Shown: one piece after another, positions 1-10,303 of the stretch | Position numbering within the stretch: the first letter of the stretch is position 1 | Layout: every line of letters starts with the position of its first letter | DNA from: Flavobacteriales bacterium | GTDB taxonomy: Bacteria; Bacteroidota; Bacteroidia; Flavobacteriales_F; PHOS-HE28 | Direction of reading: 5' to 3' | Length of the DNA stretch: 64,000 bases | Assembly (NCBI GenBank): GCA_016705955.1 | Contig: JADJKO010000002.1 | Span: forward strand, 434,001-498,000 | Notes under the pieces: model-generated | Told to the model about the DNA's origin: nothing | The model's input: only the letters and a program-made list of their open reading frames with translations | The model's database searches: none | Translations under genes and position numbers: made by a program

Positions 1-2
1 CG

Positions 3-1970
3 ACGAGTTCAGCGCCGAACCCCTCGCACACCTTCACTGCCCCCCCGGGTGTGCCGACCACCTATACCGTGACGTTGACGGTTACCGATAACGTGGGCCA
101 GCAGGTCCAGCGCACCTTCCTTGTTTCGGTGAACAACACACCACCTGTGGTGGCTATCACCAGCTTCGCGGATGGCGCGTTCTATCCGGTGGGCGTGGAT
201 ACCACCTTCCAACTGGTCGCCAGCGTGAGCGATGCCGAGCACGGTCCGGGCCAGTTGACCTATGCTTGGCGCACCGACTTCCTGCATAACACACACGTAC
301 ATCCGGGACCGACCATCAACACCGTGACAAGTTCCATGGTCACTTCCGGTGAAGGATGTGATGGCCAGACGTATCGCTACGCTGCGGAGTTGAAGGTGAC
401 CGATGCCGGTGGATTGAGCACCACGGTGGTGCATACCGTTTACCCACGGTGCCAGGCCATCGCCCCCATAGCGATCATCCAGGCCAACGTCGTCGCGGGT
501 TATTCGCCGTTGCAGATCAACTTCAGCGGAACGCAATCCTATGATCCGGGAACCATCGTATCCTACGCATGGGACCTGGGGAATGGAACAACGAGCAACA
601 GCCCGGCGCCGGTGGTGACATACACGGACGTCGGGGATCGGACGGTGACGCTGACGGTGACGGACGACGATGGCCTGACGGGTACGACCTCGCGTGTGAT
701 CACCGTGCTCTCCTCCGCGCCGCCGCAATGCCCGGGGCAAGCGGGCAGGGTCCAGTACCAACTCTTCGCGGGGATCAGTGGGGTCTCATTGCTAGACCTC
801 TTGAACGCACCAGCGTACCCGAACACCCCGACAAGTACCAGCCTGCTCACTTCGTTCCAAGGTCCGGTGAACGCGGGAAGCAATTTCGGTGCGCGCGTCC
901 GCGGCTATATCGTTGCCCCGCAAACCGGTGCGTACACCTTCGTGCTCACAGCGGACGATGCGGCCGCCGTATCCCTCAGCCTCAACGCGGAGCCGCGCTT
1001 TTCACGGGTGATATGTTCGGTGCCCGCCGCCACGAGTGCCACGGTGTACGACACTTATCCGTCGCAGACCAGTGCCCCCATCACCTTGACGGCAGGGCGG
1101 TACTACTACGTGGAACTGCTGCATAAGGAGGGAGCGGGAAGCGACCACTATGCGCTCCGGTGGCAAACCCCTTCGAACCCCACAAATACGATCATACCGG
1201 GAAGCGCTCTGGTCGCCTATCAGGATTGCCCGACATCGGTGCGTGTTCGCGCCCTGCTCTCCGGCTGTTATGTCAATGGTACAGGCCTCATGCGTGATGA
1301 CCTCCGCAGTGCCGGCCTTGTGCCGCTTGCCGAACCGTACACCGCGCTCGGGTATACCCATGTGGGCGGCGGTGGCGAAACGACCAGTGCCTTGCGCTTG
1401 GGCACCACCGGCCTGAATGCCCCGGTGGATTGGGTGGTGGTGGAGATCCGCTCAGGGATCACTCCTTCACAGGTGCTGGCCACACGATCGGCCTTGATCG
1501 AACGGGATGGAGAGGTGGTCGGTGTGGATGGATATCCGGACCTGCTGTTCAATTTGCCAGCGGGTTCCTATCATGTGGCCTTGCGACACCGGAACCATTT
1601 GGGCGTGATGACCGCTTCGCCGATCGCATTGGGATCGGCCGGGACCCCGTTGGATCTCACACGCGGATCACAAGCAACATGGGGTGCCGGAGCAAGGCAG
1701 ACCCTTGGGGCGGATCGCTTTGGCCTATGGAGCGGGAATGTGAACGGGGATGCCATCTTGAAATACATCGGAGCCACGAACGACCGGGACCCGATCCTGC
1801 TCATCATCGGCGGGAGTACCCCGTTGAATACCGTGGTCGGCTATAAGCGGGAGGACGTCAACATGGATGGTGTGGTGAAGTACACCGGCGCTTCCAACGA
1901 TCGCGATCCGATCCTGCTGAACATCGGAGGGTCCATCCCAACGAACACACGGGCGCAGCAGCTACCCTGA
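3..1970 (+). CDS. PKD/PA14 surface protein, 5' end outside window
   Basis: The frame is open from base 3 with no start codon in view, so the gene begins upstream of the window. In order the visible part holds the tail of a PKD domain, an Ig-like stretch, a second PKD domain (SYDPGTIVSYAWD), a PA14 domain (GYIVAPQTGAYTF, then YYYVELLHKEG) and a C-terminal module of about 230 residues ending in RAQQLP. That module has two loops resembling calcium sites, GNVNGDAILKY and EDVNMDGVVKY, each followed by NDRDPIL. PKD and PA14 domains usually mediate adhesion or carbohydrate binding outside the cell. By homology to the next gene the missing N-terminus is probably a signal peptide and a sugar-dehydrogenase-type propeller. 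That part is inference. Confidence 0.85.
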   Translation, partial: TSSAPNPSHTFTAPPGVPTTYTVTLTVTDNVGQQVQRTFLVSVNNTPPVVAITSFADGAFYPVGVDTTFQLVASVSDAEHGPGQLTYAWRTDFLHNTHVHPGPTINTVTSSMVTSGEGCDGQTYRYAAELKVTDAGGLSTTVVHTVYPRCQAIAPIAIIQANVVAGYSPLQINFSGTQSYDPGTIVSYAWDLGNGTTSNSPAPVVTYTDVGDRTVTLTVTDDDGLTGTTSRVITVLSSAPPQCPGQAGRVQYQLFAGISGVSLLDLLNAPAYPNTPTSTSLLTSFQGPVNAGSNFGARVRGYIVAPQTGAYTFVLTADDAAAVSLSLNAEPRFSRVICSVPAATSATVYDTYPSQTSAPITLTAGRYYYVELLHKEGAGSDHYALRWQTPSNPTNTIIPGSALVAYQDCPTSVRVRALLSGCYVNGTGLMRDDLRSAGLVPLAEPYTALGYTHVGGGGETTSALRLGTTGLNAPVDWVVVEIRSGITPSQVLATRSALIERDGEVVGVDGYPDLLFNLPAGSYHVALRHRNHLGVMTASPIALGSAGTPLDLTRGSQATWGAGARQTLGADRFGLWSGNVNGDAILKYIGATNDRDPILLIIGGSTPLNTVVGYKREDVNMDGVVKYTGASNDRDPILLNIGGSIPTNTRAQQLP

Positions 1971-2034
1971 TCGACTCAGCACGTCATGGTGGACCTTGCA
2001 TCCGGGAACCGTTGACTTGATATCCCGTATTGGA

Positions 2035-2042
2035 TACATTCG
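2035..2042 (+). promoter_or_regulatory. Possible -7 promoter element TACATTCG
   Basis: TACATTCG differs at one base from the Bacteroidota -7 consensus TAnnTTTG. It sits 24 bases before the ATG at 2067, with a TTGAC about 19 bases further upstream. The TAnnTTCG form recurs before several other genes in this window. Confidence 0.35.
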
Positions 2043-2066
2043 TCGGCTGATCAACCCGCTAAGTCG

Positions 2067-5000
2067 ATGAAATACATCTTCCTGTCGACAAGCTCGGTGC
2101 TGTCACTCTTCCTTCTCGCCACCGCGTTCACATCGCTCACCAGCATCTCTTCGCAGGCCCAAACGCTGGAACCGGATTTCAGCGATGCCTTGGTCATGGG
2201 GGGCTGGACCGCCCCGGTGGGCGCCACTTGGGATGCCAATGGCCGCGTGTATGTGTGGGAGAAGGGAGGCACGGTGTGGATCATCCAGAACGGGGTCCGG
2301 CTTCCCAGTCCGCTGATCGACATCAGTGCGGAAGTGGGCAACTGGCGTGATCACGGGTGCCTCGGTTTCGCGCTTGACCCGAACTTCCTCACCAACGGGA
2401 GGATCTATCTGATGTACGCCGTGGATCGACATCACCTGATGAACTTCGGAACCGGGAGCTACAACGCCGGTACGAACGAGTACTACGCCGCCACGATCAT
2501 GCGGATCACGCGGTACACGGCGATCGGGCCCAACTTCAATTCCGTGGACTACGACAGCCGGGTGGTGCTTCTGGGTGAAACGCCGCAGACCGGTGTGCCG
2601 ATGACGCACGAATCCCACAGCACGGGATCCTTGATGTTCGGTACCGACGGTACACTGCTAGCTACGGTAGGCGATGGCGCGAGCTACAACGTGGTGGATG
2701 TCGGCAGTAGCAGCGACACCTATTTCGTGCAAGCACTCGCCGATGGGATCATCCGGCCGGAGGAGAACGTGGGTGCCATGCGCGCGCAAATGGTGAACAG
2801 CCACAACGGAAAATTGTTGCGGATCGATCCGAACACGGGTGATGGAATACCGAGCAACCCTTGGTATGATCCCGACGCGCCGCGGGCACCACGTTCGCGG
2901 GTATGGGCGCTTGGATTGCGGAACCCGTATCGTGCCACGATCAGGCCGAACAGCGGTAGCACGAACCCAGCGGACGGCGATCCCGGAACGGTTTACATCG
3001 GAGATGTGCAATGGAGCACGTGGGAGGACCTCAACGTGTGCTATGAAGGAGGAATGAATTTCGGCTGGCCCTTGTTCGAAGGCTTGGAACCACAGCCGGG
3101 GTACATGGCTGCCTTGACCGAGAACAAGGATGCACCGAACCCGTTGTATGACGGTGTGGGTTGCACGATCCAATACCTGCGCTTCCAAGACCTCTGTAAA
3201 CAGGACACGCCGAACCAGTTGAACGGACATCCGAACCCGTGCAATGCAAGTGCGCAGATCCCGAACAGTATCCCCAAATTCTTCCACTCCCGACCAGCGG
3301 TGGATTGGAGCCATGGCAACCAGTCGCGCACTGGCGGATTCAGCGGGAACACCGCCGTCACCTACGACTTGAACGCGCCGGGTTCACCCGTACCCGGCCC
3401 TCAATTCGGCGGTAGTGCGGCGATCGGCGGTCCGTGGATGGCTGGCCAGAACATGCCAGCGGGATACCAGAACAGCACCTTCCAAGGTGATTACCCCGGA
3501 GGGTGGATCCGGCGGTTCAAGTTCGATGATCAGGATCGTCCTGTGAGCGTGCATGATTTTGCCACCGGCCTCGGCGCGGTGGTGTGGATCGGTGCCGGAC
3601 CGGATGGATGTGTGTGGTACATGAAGTACAACACGAACGAACTCCGCCGGATCTGTTACACGCTTGCGGTGAACCTGCCGCCGGTCGCCGTCGCAACACA
3701 GAACATCCAGTATGGTCCAGGTCCGCTCACCGTGAACTTCACGGGCAGCGGCAGCAGTGACCCGGAGAACGGAGCGATCAACTACCTCTGGAATTTCGGC
3801 GATGGCACGGCCAATTCCACGGCCACGAACCCGAGCCATGTCTTCAACGCGCCTGCCGGAGTGGTGACCACGTACACCATCACGCTCACCGTTACGGACA
3901 ACATCGGGCAACAGGCCGTGACGACCTTGATCGTTTCGCTGAACAACACGCCACCTGTGGTGAACATCACGAGCATACCGCAGGACATGTACTATCCGTA
4001 CGGAGTGGATACGACCTTCCAATTGCAAGCGGCGGTGAGCGATGCGCAGCACGGCCCGGCACAACTCACCTACGCATGGCGAACGACGCTCTATCACAAT
4101 ACGCATTCGCACCCTGAGCCGGTGAACAGCAATGTGAGTACGAGCACCTTGATCAGTGGGGTAGGGTGCGATGGCAACGACTTCTATTACATCGTCTCGC
4201 TGACCGTTACCGATGCCGGTGGACTCAGCGGCTCGTCCCAGCGCCGACTCGATCCGCGGTGTTACGCTATCCCTCCCACGGCGATCATCCTGACCAATAC
4301 CAACGCTGGCGCCGGTCCGCTCTCGGTTGCCTTCGATGGCACCACTTCGTACGATCCGGGTAGCATCGTGTCCTATCTGTGGAACTTCAGTGATGGAACC
4401 ACCAGCACTTCGCCCACGCCGACCAAGATCCTCACGGATACCGGTGATCATTACGTGACCCTGACCGTTACCGACAACGATGGCCTGACAGCACAAGCGG
4501 TGAAGGTCATCACCGTGATCACTTATGCACCGCCTCAATGTCCTGTTATTGCGGGTAGTCTACAGCGGCAATTGTGGATCGGACTCAGTGGAAGCAATGT
4601 GAGCGATCTGACAAGCAGCCCGAACTATCCGAACGATCCATCCAGCACTACCACCCTCACCTCATTCCAAGGTCCAACGGATCAAGGGGACAACTATGGA
4701 ACTCGCGTTCGGGGTTACATCATCGCCCCACAGACCGGGAGCTACATCTTCACGGTCACCAGCGATGATGCATCGGCGGTGTACCTGAGCTTGAATGCGG
4801 AACCGCAGAACAAACAACTGATCTGCAGCGTGCCGGGATGGACGAACGCCACGGAATACACGAAATATCCGCAACAGATCAGCGCTTCCATCCCGTTGGT
4901 GGCAGGCCGGTACTACTACGTGGAACTCTTGCACAAGGAAGGTGCTGGCGGTGACCACTTCGCGCTGCGCTGGCAGACCCCAAGCAACAGCACGAGGACG

Positions 5001-5779
5001 GTGATCCCGGGCAGCGTGTTAGCGCGCTGGGTGGATTGTGCGCCGAGTGTTCGGGTTCGCACCATCCTATCGGGACCCTATGATGTCGCCACCGGTCTGA
5101 TGCACGACGATCTGCGTATAGCGGGGCTTGTGCCATTGACCGAACCACATACCGCCCTCGGCTTCACCCAGGTCGGTGGAGGAGGAGAGACGACCACCCT
5201 TGCGCGATTGGCGCAGACCGGAAAGAACGCCGTGGTGGATTGGGTGCTTGTGGAACTGCGCAACAAGAACAACCCGGCTCAGATCCTGCCACGCGGAGCG
5301 CACTACTGGAACGGGACGGTGATGTCGTGGGCACCGATGGGTACGCGCGCCTGATCTTCAACGTGGCGGTGGACAACTACTTCGTTTCCATCAGGCACCG
5401 CAATCACTTGGGTGCCATGAGTGTTTCTTGGATCGCACTCGGGGCCAACGAGGTGAGCGCGGACTTCACGCTGGGAACCACGGGTACTTGGGGAGCCGAA
5501 GCGCGGACGACATTCTCCAACGGACGGTGCGGCTTGTGGTCAGGGAACGTGTTGCGCGACGCCACCATCCGGTACATCGGCGCGAACAATGACCGCGATC
5601 CCATCCTCACCACCGTTGGTGGTTCCATCCCCACGAACACGACCACGGGCTATGATCGATCGGACGTGAATCTGGATGGCGTGATCCGCTATGTCGGGTT
5701 CAACAACGATCGCGATCCGATCCTGATGAACGTGGGTGGTTCCATCCCAACGAGTACGCGGGCGCAGCAACTACCGTAA
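2067..5779 (+). CDS. Sugar dehydrogenase-PKD-PA14 surface protein, frameshifted near 5288
   Basis: The ATG at 2067 is followed by a signal peptide (about residues 1-32, ending SSQAQ). Next comes a glucose/sorbosone dehydrogenase-type beta-propeller (about 35-530, with GCLGFALDPNF and VWALGLRNPYR), then PKD, Ig-like, PKD and PA14 domains and the shared C-terminal module. The first frame stops at 5354 in unrelated residues. The second frame carries the true C-terminus from about 5290 to the stop at 5779. One missing base near 5288-5290 (CTGCCACG where CTGGCCACG is expected) restores AQILATRSALLERDGDVV, matching the upstream paralogue. The propeller may oxidise a sugar or simply be a scaffold; substrate unknown. 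The gene is a tandem duplicate of the preceding one. Confidence 0.85.
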
Positions 5780-6148
5780 GCGAAGGATCCATACGACCGT
5801 GCATCGCGCGGAGGTAGGCGGCTAACGCGGATCCGCGTGGTTCCATGGCAACTTGCTGGAGTACGGCCTTTGTCCGGGCATCCAATACACGTTGATCACT
5901 ATGGTCGTGGGTCCGCTTGGCGAATCGCTTTCCAGTGGTCATGAGGTGGCGGTGTTGATGAGACAAAGCTGCCCTCCATCAACAGCCGTCGCCATACACC
6001 GATCGGGGTATTCCTGGTGTGAACAGTGAACGATCGATCGTGGATCGGATCATTTCGCGTGGTGGATCGCTATCCGAACATTCGGATCATGCAGAGATCC
6101 ACAACCTGTCCGATCCGCGCTCCATGGCCGTGCGCGTAGTTTCGCGAC
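5780..6148 (+). other. Intergenic stretch without a supported gene
   Basis: No frame here looks like protein. There is a short palindrome (ACGCGGATCCGCGT near 5825) and a weak hairpin with 7-bp arms (GTTGATG/CATCAAC, about 5952-5982) that lacks a T-run. A possible -7 element TAGTTTCG (6137-6144) lies just before the next gene. Confidence 0.5.
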
Positions 6149-6838
6149 ATGTCCTCCCATGCGATCATCGTTCGCCGCTTCATGGTGACGTGGTCGTTGT
6201 TCGCCATCGTGGGTGCGGTGGTGGCCATCACCGGTGATAAGTTCAGGATCCATGCTGCCATGAACCAATATCATCCGTGGTGGCTGGACGGATCCTTCAA
6301 GGTCCTTACGCTGCTGGCCGATGGCTGGGTACCGACGATCCTTGCGTTGGGCCTGCTCCTGGTGAAGGAGATGCGCGCATTCCTGATGATGGGTGTGAGT
6401 TGCTCGCTCGGGGCCATCATCGTCCAGGTACTTAAACACGGAGTCTTCCCGGACATGGATCGGCCATCCGCATACCAGCAGCAACTGGGCACAATGGAAT
6501 GGGTCTCCGGCGTGGACATGCACCAGCACTTCAGTTTCCCGAGCGGACACTCGGCGGCGGCTTTCGGCATGTGCATGGCCCTCGCCGTGATCATCAACAA
6601 ACGTCAATGGGCTGTTCCGTTCGCGCTGTTGGCCACGGGCATGGCGTATTCGCGAATCCACCTTTCGCAACACTTCCTCCAGGACACCGTGGCCGGATCC
6701 ACCATCGGCGTTGCAACGGCTGTGCTGGTGTACTTCGTGCTCTACAGGAGTTCCTTCGCGAAGCGTCGTTGGTTGGATCGAAGACTTTTCCGTCAGAACC
6801 AGAACCGACCGCCGATCGCGGCATCGAGATCGAAATAG
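6149..6838 (+). CDS. PAP2-family phosphatase, integral membrane
   Basis: About 229 residues with several hydrophobic segments and the three PAP2 signature motifs in order: KHGVFPDMDRP (about residue 98), FPSGHSAAAF (about 131) and SRIHLSQHFLQD (about 174). The two His and the Arg residues of the phosphatase site are present. Such enzymes dephosphorylate lipid phosphates such as undecaprenyl pyrophosphate or phosphatidic acid at the inner membrane; the substrate cannot be read from sequence. The basic C-terminal tail overlaps the convergent outer-membrane protein gene by 46 bases. ATG 6149 is the first start in frame; a later in-frame ATG (residue 12) is possible. Confidence 0.9.
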   Translation: MSSHAIIVRRFMVTWSLFAIVGAVVAITGDKFRIHAAMNQYHPWWLDGSFKVLTLLADGWVPTILALGLLLVKEMRAFLMMGVSCSLGAIIVQVLKHGVFPDMDRPSAYQQQLGTMEWVSGVDMHQHFSFPSGHSAAAFGMCMALAVIINKRQWAVPFALLATGMAYSRIHLSQHFLQDTVAGSTIGVATAVLVYFVLYRSSFAKRRWLDRRLFRQNQNRPPIAASRSK

Positions 6839-7284
6839 GTACTCGGCAAAAGGTCGAGGGAAGGGACCACCTCCAGGAAAACATCCACCGGTACCCCGTC
6901 GAACATGTAGTCAAGCCCGACCGGGAAACGCACGCCTACACCGATCCGTGAACCGTCATAATCCTCCCAACGCCCGTGATCCCAATAACGACCACCTGTC
7001 CAGGAGCGGATGCGCAGCCCCGGGCCATAGTAGAGTGCGAGCTTACCCGCGCTCACGTGGAGTAGTTCCATATTGTGGAACAGATAATCGCTGTGGAGGT
7101 GGACGTAACGCCCGTAGATCCCCCATGCCAAACCGAAGTCAAGAGCGCGATCGCCGTTCAACCAGAGCTTGCCGTTCAGGCCCGTGGGGTCGCCGAGCAT
7201 GATGCCCAAGCCGAAGCCGCTGCTTTGTGAACGTGCCGAAAAGCCGAGCCCGACAAGGGCGATCAGCAGCATGTACTTTCTCAT
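6793..7284 (-). CDS. Outer-membrane beta-barrel protein (DUF3996/BAPKO_0422-like)
   Basis: Start chosen at ATG 7284 because it opens directly into a signal peptide (MRKYMLLIALVGLGFSARSQ); the frame is open 10 codons further upstream without one. The mature part of about 143 residues alternates polar and hydrophobic residues with many Gly and aromatic residues (GFGLGIMLGDPTGLNGKLWL) and ends in F, as outer-membrane barrels often do. It resembles the small BAPKO_0422-type barrels of Bacteroidota; this is from memory of the family, not a search. Its 3' end overlaps the convergent PAP2 gene by 46 bases. Function unknown. Confidence 0.75.
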   Translation of the reverse strand: MRKYMLLIALVGLGFSARSQSSGFGLGIMLGDPTGLNGKLWLNGDRALDFGLAWGIYGRYVHLHSDYLFHNMELLHVSAGKLALYYGPGLRIRSWTGGRYWDHGRWEDYDGSRIGVGVRFPVGLDYMFDGVPVDVFLEVVPSLDLLPSTYFDLDAAIGGRFWF

Positions 7285-7373
7285 GGTGCAAAGATCAACG
7301 CCCGAAAAGGCCATGGACCGCGCCCGACCGTGGGAGTATCAACAGCGTGCGTTGAGTTGACGCACCGGACCGG

Positions 7374-8501
7374 TCACTTGCTATCGTAAGAGATCCGGTA
7401 GATCGCTCCGGCACCATCATCGCTCACGAGCAACGCACCATCCGGCGCCACCAGCACATCCACCGGGCGGCCACTCGCACGGTTCCCTTTCAACCAACCT
7501 TCGGCGAACACTTCCGTGCGCGCGGATCCATCCGGCTGGGGATAGGCCACCACGACACGATACCCGATGGGCGTGCTCCGGTTCCAGCTGCCGTGCTCGG
7601 CGATGAAGATGGCGTGGTGATACTTCTCCGGAAAGCTCGTGCCCGTGTAGAAACGCATTCCCAAAGGCGCCACATGTGGTCCCAGTTTCGCTGCGGGCGG
7701 AACGAATTCACTGCACGGACGCAGCTTCCCATATTCAGGATCGCTGACAGCACCCGCATGGCAGTATGGGTAGCCGAAGTGATCACCGATCCTCCGCAAC
7801 ACGTTCAACTCGCAATCCGGACTGTCATCACCGAGCCAGTCGCGACCGTTGTCCGTGAACCATAACTCGCCGGTCCCCGGATGCCAATCGAAACCGACCG
7901 TGTTCCGGACACCACGCGCAATGATCTCCCGACCGGTACCATCCGGGTTGATCCGCGTAATGCTCGCGTAGATGCTGTCCTCACTCACGCAGTTATTGCA
8001 CGGCGCACCCACGGGCACGTACAGTTTCCCATCAGGACCGAAGGCGATGAACTTCCAACCGTGATGTTCTTCAGTGGGGTAGGAACTGGTGACAACGACC
8101 GGTGCGGGTGGATCAGTGAGATGATCCTCGATGGCATCCAGACGCAGGATCCGATCCACCGCGCTCACATAGAGCGAACCGTTGCGGAACGCGACACCCA
8201 CAGGCATGTTCAGGTGGGAAGCGATCACATGCTTCTCATCAGCGCGGCCATCGTTGTTCGTATCGCGGAGCGCGTATACATCGCCGTCGCTGCGACTTCC
8301 CACGAAGAGCGTTCCCTTGTCGCCCCAACACATCGCGCGGGCGCTGGGGACATCCTCTGCGAACAACGTGATCCTGAATCCGGGAGGGACCGCGATCCCT
8401 TCCACGGAGGGCGCGCCGCCGCGAATGCCCGGCACGCACACCGATCCATTCAACAGCAGACCAAGACCGCAGTAGCAGGTGAGCCGCGCGAGGATCGACA
8501 T
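7374..8501 (-). CDS. PQQ-dependent sugar dehydrogenase (sorbosone dehydrogenase-like)
   Basis: Start at ATG 8501 opens a plausible export signal; an upstream start at 8567 would overlap the neighbouring gene. The protein of about 375 residues is a six-bladed glucose/sorbosone dehydrogenase-type propeller: PPGFRITLFAED, GVAFRNGSLYVS, GWKFIAFGPDGKLYV, GVRNTVGFDWHP, ELWFTDNGRDWLGDD and FIAEHGSWNRS are typical. Periplasmic oxidation of an aldose or membrane-bound propeller role is expected; cofactor use is not proven. It lies 16 bases downstream of the AT-hook gene on the same strand, and a related propeller is the N-terminal domain of the protein at 2067-5779. Confidence 0.88.
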   Translation of the reverse strand: MSILARLTCYCGLGLLLNGSVCVPGIRGGAPSVEGIAVPPGFRITLFAEDVPSARAMCWGDKGTLFVGSRSDGDVYALRDTNNDGRADEKHVIASHLNMPVGVAFRNGSLYVSAVDRILRLDAIEDHLTDPPAPVVVTSSYPTEEHHGWKFIAFGPDGKLYVPVGAPCNNCVSEDSIYASITRINPDGTGREIIARGVRNTVGFDWHPGTGELWFTDNGRDWLGDDSPDCELNVLRRIGDHFGYPYCHAGAVSDPEYGKLRPCSEFVPPAAKLGPHVAPLGMRFYTGTSFPEKYHHAIFIAEHGSWNRSTPIGYRVVVAYPQPDGSARTEVFAEGWLKGNRASGRPVDVLVAPDGALLVSDDGAGAIYRISYDSK

Positions 8502-8517
8502 CCGGTCCAGTGAATAC

Positions 8518-9096
8518 CTACTTCTTGATCTCGACCTTGTTGCGATGCGCCGGACGCAACTTGCCATTGGTGCCGATGAACCAATCCTTCAGTCCGTAGT
8601 GGTATCCTCGGCGCAAGCCACTGCGGAAGGTGCCGAGCACACCGCGCTTGCCGCTCAGCTTCTGTAGCACGCGCGTCAGTTTCACTTCCACTTCCGCCTT
8701 CTTCATCTTCGGTGCATTCGTCTTCGCCCATGCAAGCGTTTCACGGAAGAGGTCCTCTTTGGGAAGAAGCAGGCTCTTCTTTTCGATGGCCCCGATGACC
8801 ACATTGTCCCATGGACTCAACTTGTAGCCATCTTTCACCGTGCGCTTCTTGCGCCGACCGGGTTTGCGGCGATACCTGCTCTTGGCAGCGCCTTCTTCCT
8901 TGCGGGGCCGACCGGGCCCACGCTTGGGCACATCACCAACTTCCTTCTTCACCGCCGTCTTCTCGATCGCTTTCAATTCTCCCAACGCTTTTCGCACCTG
9001 CCCCAATTGGAAGAGCAAGCGACGACGCTCGCTCCGATAATGCACCAACAATTGTTCGACGTCCTTCGTGTTCATTCGTTTGGTGGCCATGATCAT
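8518..9096 (-). CDS. Basic AT-hook-containing hypothetical protein
   Basis: A Lys/Arg-rich protein of 190-192 residues (ATG at 9096 or 9090). The N-terminal 45 residues look helical or coiled-coil (DVEQLLVHYRSERRRLLFQL). An AT-hook-like core RGPGRPRK follows at about residue 60, then further basic clusters and a C-terminal part (LSPWDNVVIGAIEKKSLLL, GLRRGYHYGLKDWF) that may be a winged-helix-like fold. AT hooks bind the minor groove of A+T-rich DNA, so a nucleoid or regulatory role is plausible but inferred. The first gene of a same-strand pair with the sugar dehydrogenase. Confidence 0.7.
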   Translation of the reverse strand: MIMATKRMNTKDVEQLLVHYRSERRRLLFQLGQVRKALGELKAIEKTAVKKEVGDVPKRGPGRPRKEEGAAKSRYRRKPGRRKKRTVKDGYKLSPWDNVVIGAIEKKSLLLPKEDLFRETLAWAKTNAPKMKKAEVEVKLTRVLQKLSGKRGVLGTFRSGLRRGYHYGLKDWFIGTNGKLRPAHRNKVEIKK

Positions 9097-9141
9097 TCGA
9101 TTTGCGGATCGCCTTCTCTGCAGGATCCGGATGTGAGGGTG

Positions 9142-9149
9142 CGAAATTA
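9142..9149 (-). promoter_or_regulatory. Possible -7 promoter element TAATTTCG
   Basis: Reads TAATTTCG on the minus strand, 45 bases upstream of the AT-hook gene start. It matches the TAnnTTCG form seen before other genes in this window. No clear -33 TTG was found. Confidence 0.3.
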
Positions 9150-9216
9150 GAACGATGCGATCGCGATGGAAACGCGAAGTTCAATAGCACACATGGTCGG
9201 TGGCGGGAAGAGCCGA

Positions 9217-10266
9217 CTATTCTACCATCACCGCTGTCGCATCGGCCAATGCGGTCATCGCACCGATGATGGAGGCCGGGACACCCTGCGAAGTGCAAAG
9301 GGATACCACTTCATCCACTGATCCAGGATCCACCGCGATCAACAAGCCACCGCTCGTTTGCGGGTCGCTCAACGTCATCATGCGGTCCATGGCCGAGGCA
9401 CCGCTCACCTTGTGCGCGCACGACTTCCAATTCCGCACGCCACCGTCGGTGTAGCAGCCCTGTTGCAGGTAGGTGAGCGCTTCGGGGATCACCGGCACCT
9501 GGGCGAATTCGATCCGGGCACCAAGGCCGCTGCCTTCACACACTTCCACCAGGTGCCCGAGCAGACCGAAGCCGGTGACATCGGTCATGGCGTGTACACC
9601 GGCGACCGTGCCCAATGCACTGCCCACCACGTTGCTCCTGCACATCCACTTCGTGGCGATGCCCGCATGTTCCGGTTGAAGGATGCCGCGCTTCATGGCC
9701 GTGGTGAGGATGCCGACGCCAAGGGGTTTCGTGAGCAGGAGCACATCACCCTCCCTCGCGGTGTTGTTGCGCTTGATGTTCGTGGTCGCCACTTCACCGG
9801 TCACCGCCAGCCCGAAGAAGGGTTCCGGCGCATCGATGCTGTGACCACCGGCGAGTGGGATGCCCGCATCGTGGCAGGCTCGACGTCCACCATCCAATAC
9901 GCGCGCAGCGAGTTCTGCGGGCAACTTCTCCACGGGCCATCCGAGGATCGCCACCGCGAGCAAGGGTTTGCCGCCCATCGCGTACACATCGCTCAACGCG
10001 TTCGTCGCGGCGATGCGCCCGAAGTCGAACGCATCGTCCACGATGGGGGTGAAGAAGTCCGTGGTGCTGATCAGCGCACGGCCATTGCCGATGTCGTACA
10101 CCGCTGCATCGTCCTTCGATCCGTAGCCCACGAGCAATCGCGGATCGGGAAGGACGCCGAGTTCGCCGTGCAGGATGGTGTCCAGCACAGCGGGTGCGAT
10201 CTTGCAGCCACAGCCTGCGCCGTGGCTGAATTGGGTGAGGCGGATGGGATCTTGCGTGGTCGACAT
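9217..10266 (-). CDS. selD: Selenide, water dikinase
   Basis: Makes selenophosphate from selenide and ATP, the selenium donor for tRNA 2-selenouridine and selenocysteine. The 349-residue length is normal. The N-terminal HGAGCGCK motif holds the catalytic Cys19 and Lys22, equivalent to E. coli Cys17 and Lys20, so this is a Cys form without selenocysteine. DDAAVYDIG and the Asp-rich nucleotide site, the GGHSI loop and DVTGFGLLGHL are all present. It is the last gene of a minus-strand run. Its usual partner mnmH lies 5 kb upstream on the same strand, separated by a duplicated pair of secreted-protein genes. No selA/selB genes are in view. Confidence 0.95.
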   Translation of the reverse strand: MSTTQDPIRLTQFSHGAGCGCKIAPAVLDTILHGELGVLPDPRLLVGYGSKDDAAVYDIGNGRALISTTDFFTPIVDDAFDFGRIAATNALSDVYAMGGKPLLAVAILGWPVEKLPAELAARVLDGGRRACHDAGIPLAGGHSIDAPEPFFGLAVTGEVATTNIKRNNTAREGDVLLLTKPLGVGILTTAMKRGILQPEHAGIATKWMCRSNVVGSALGTVAGVHAMTDVTGFGLLGHLVEVCEGSGLGARIEFAQVPVIPEALTYLQQGCYTDGGVRNWKSCAHKVSGASAMDRMMTLSDPQTSGGLLIAVDPGSVDEVVSLCTSQGVPASIIGAMTALADATAVMVE

Positions 10267-10303
10267 GCGGCGCGAAGATCGCTTTGGCCACGCAACTTCC
10301 GGA

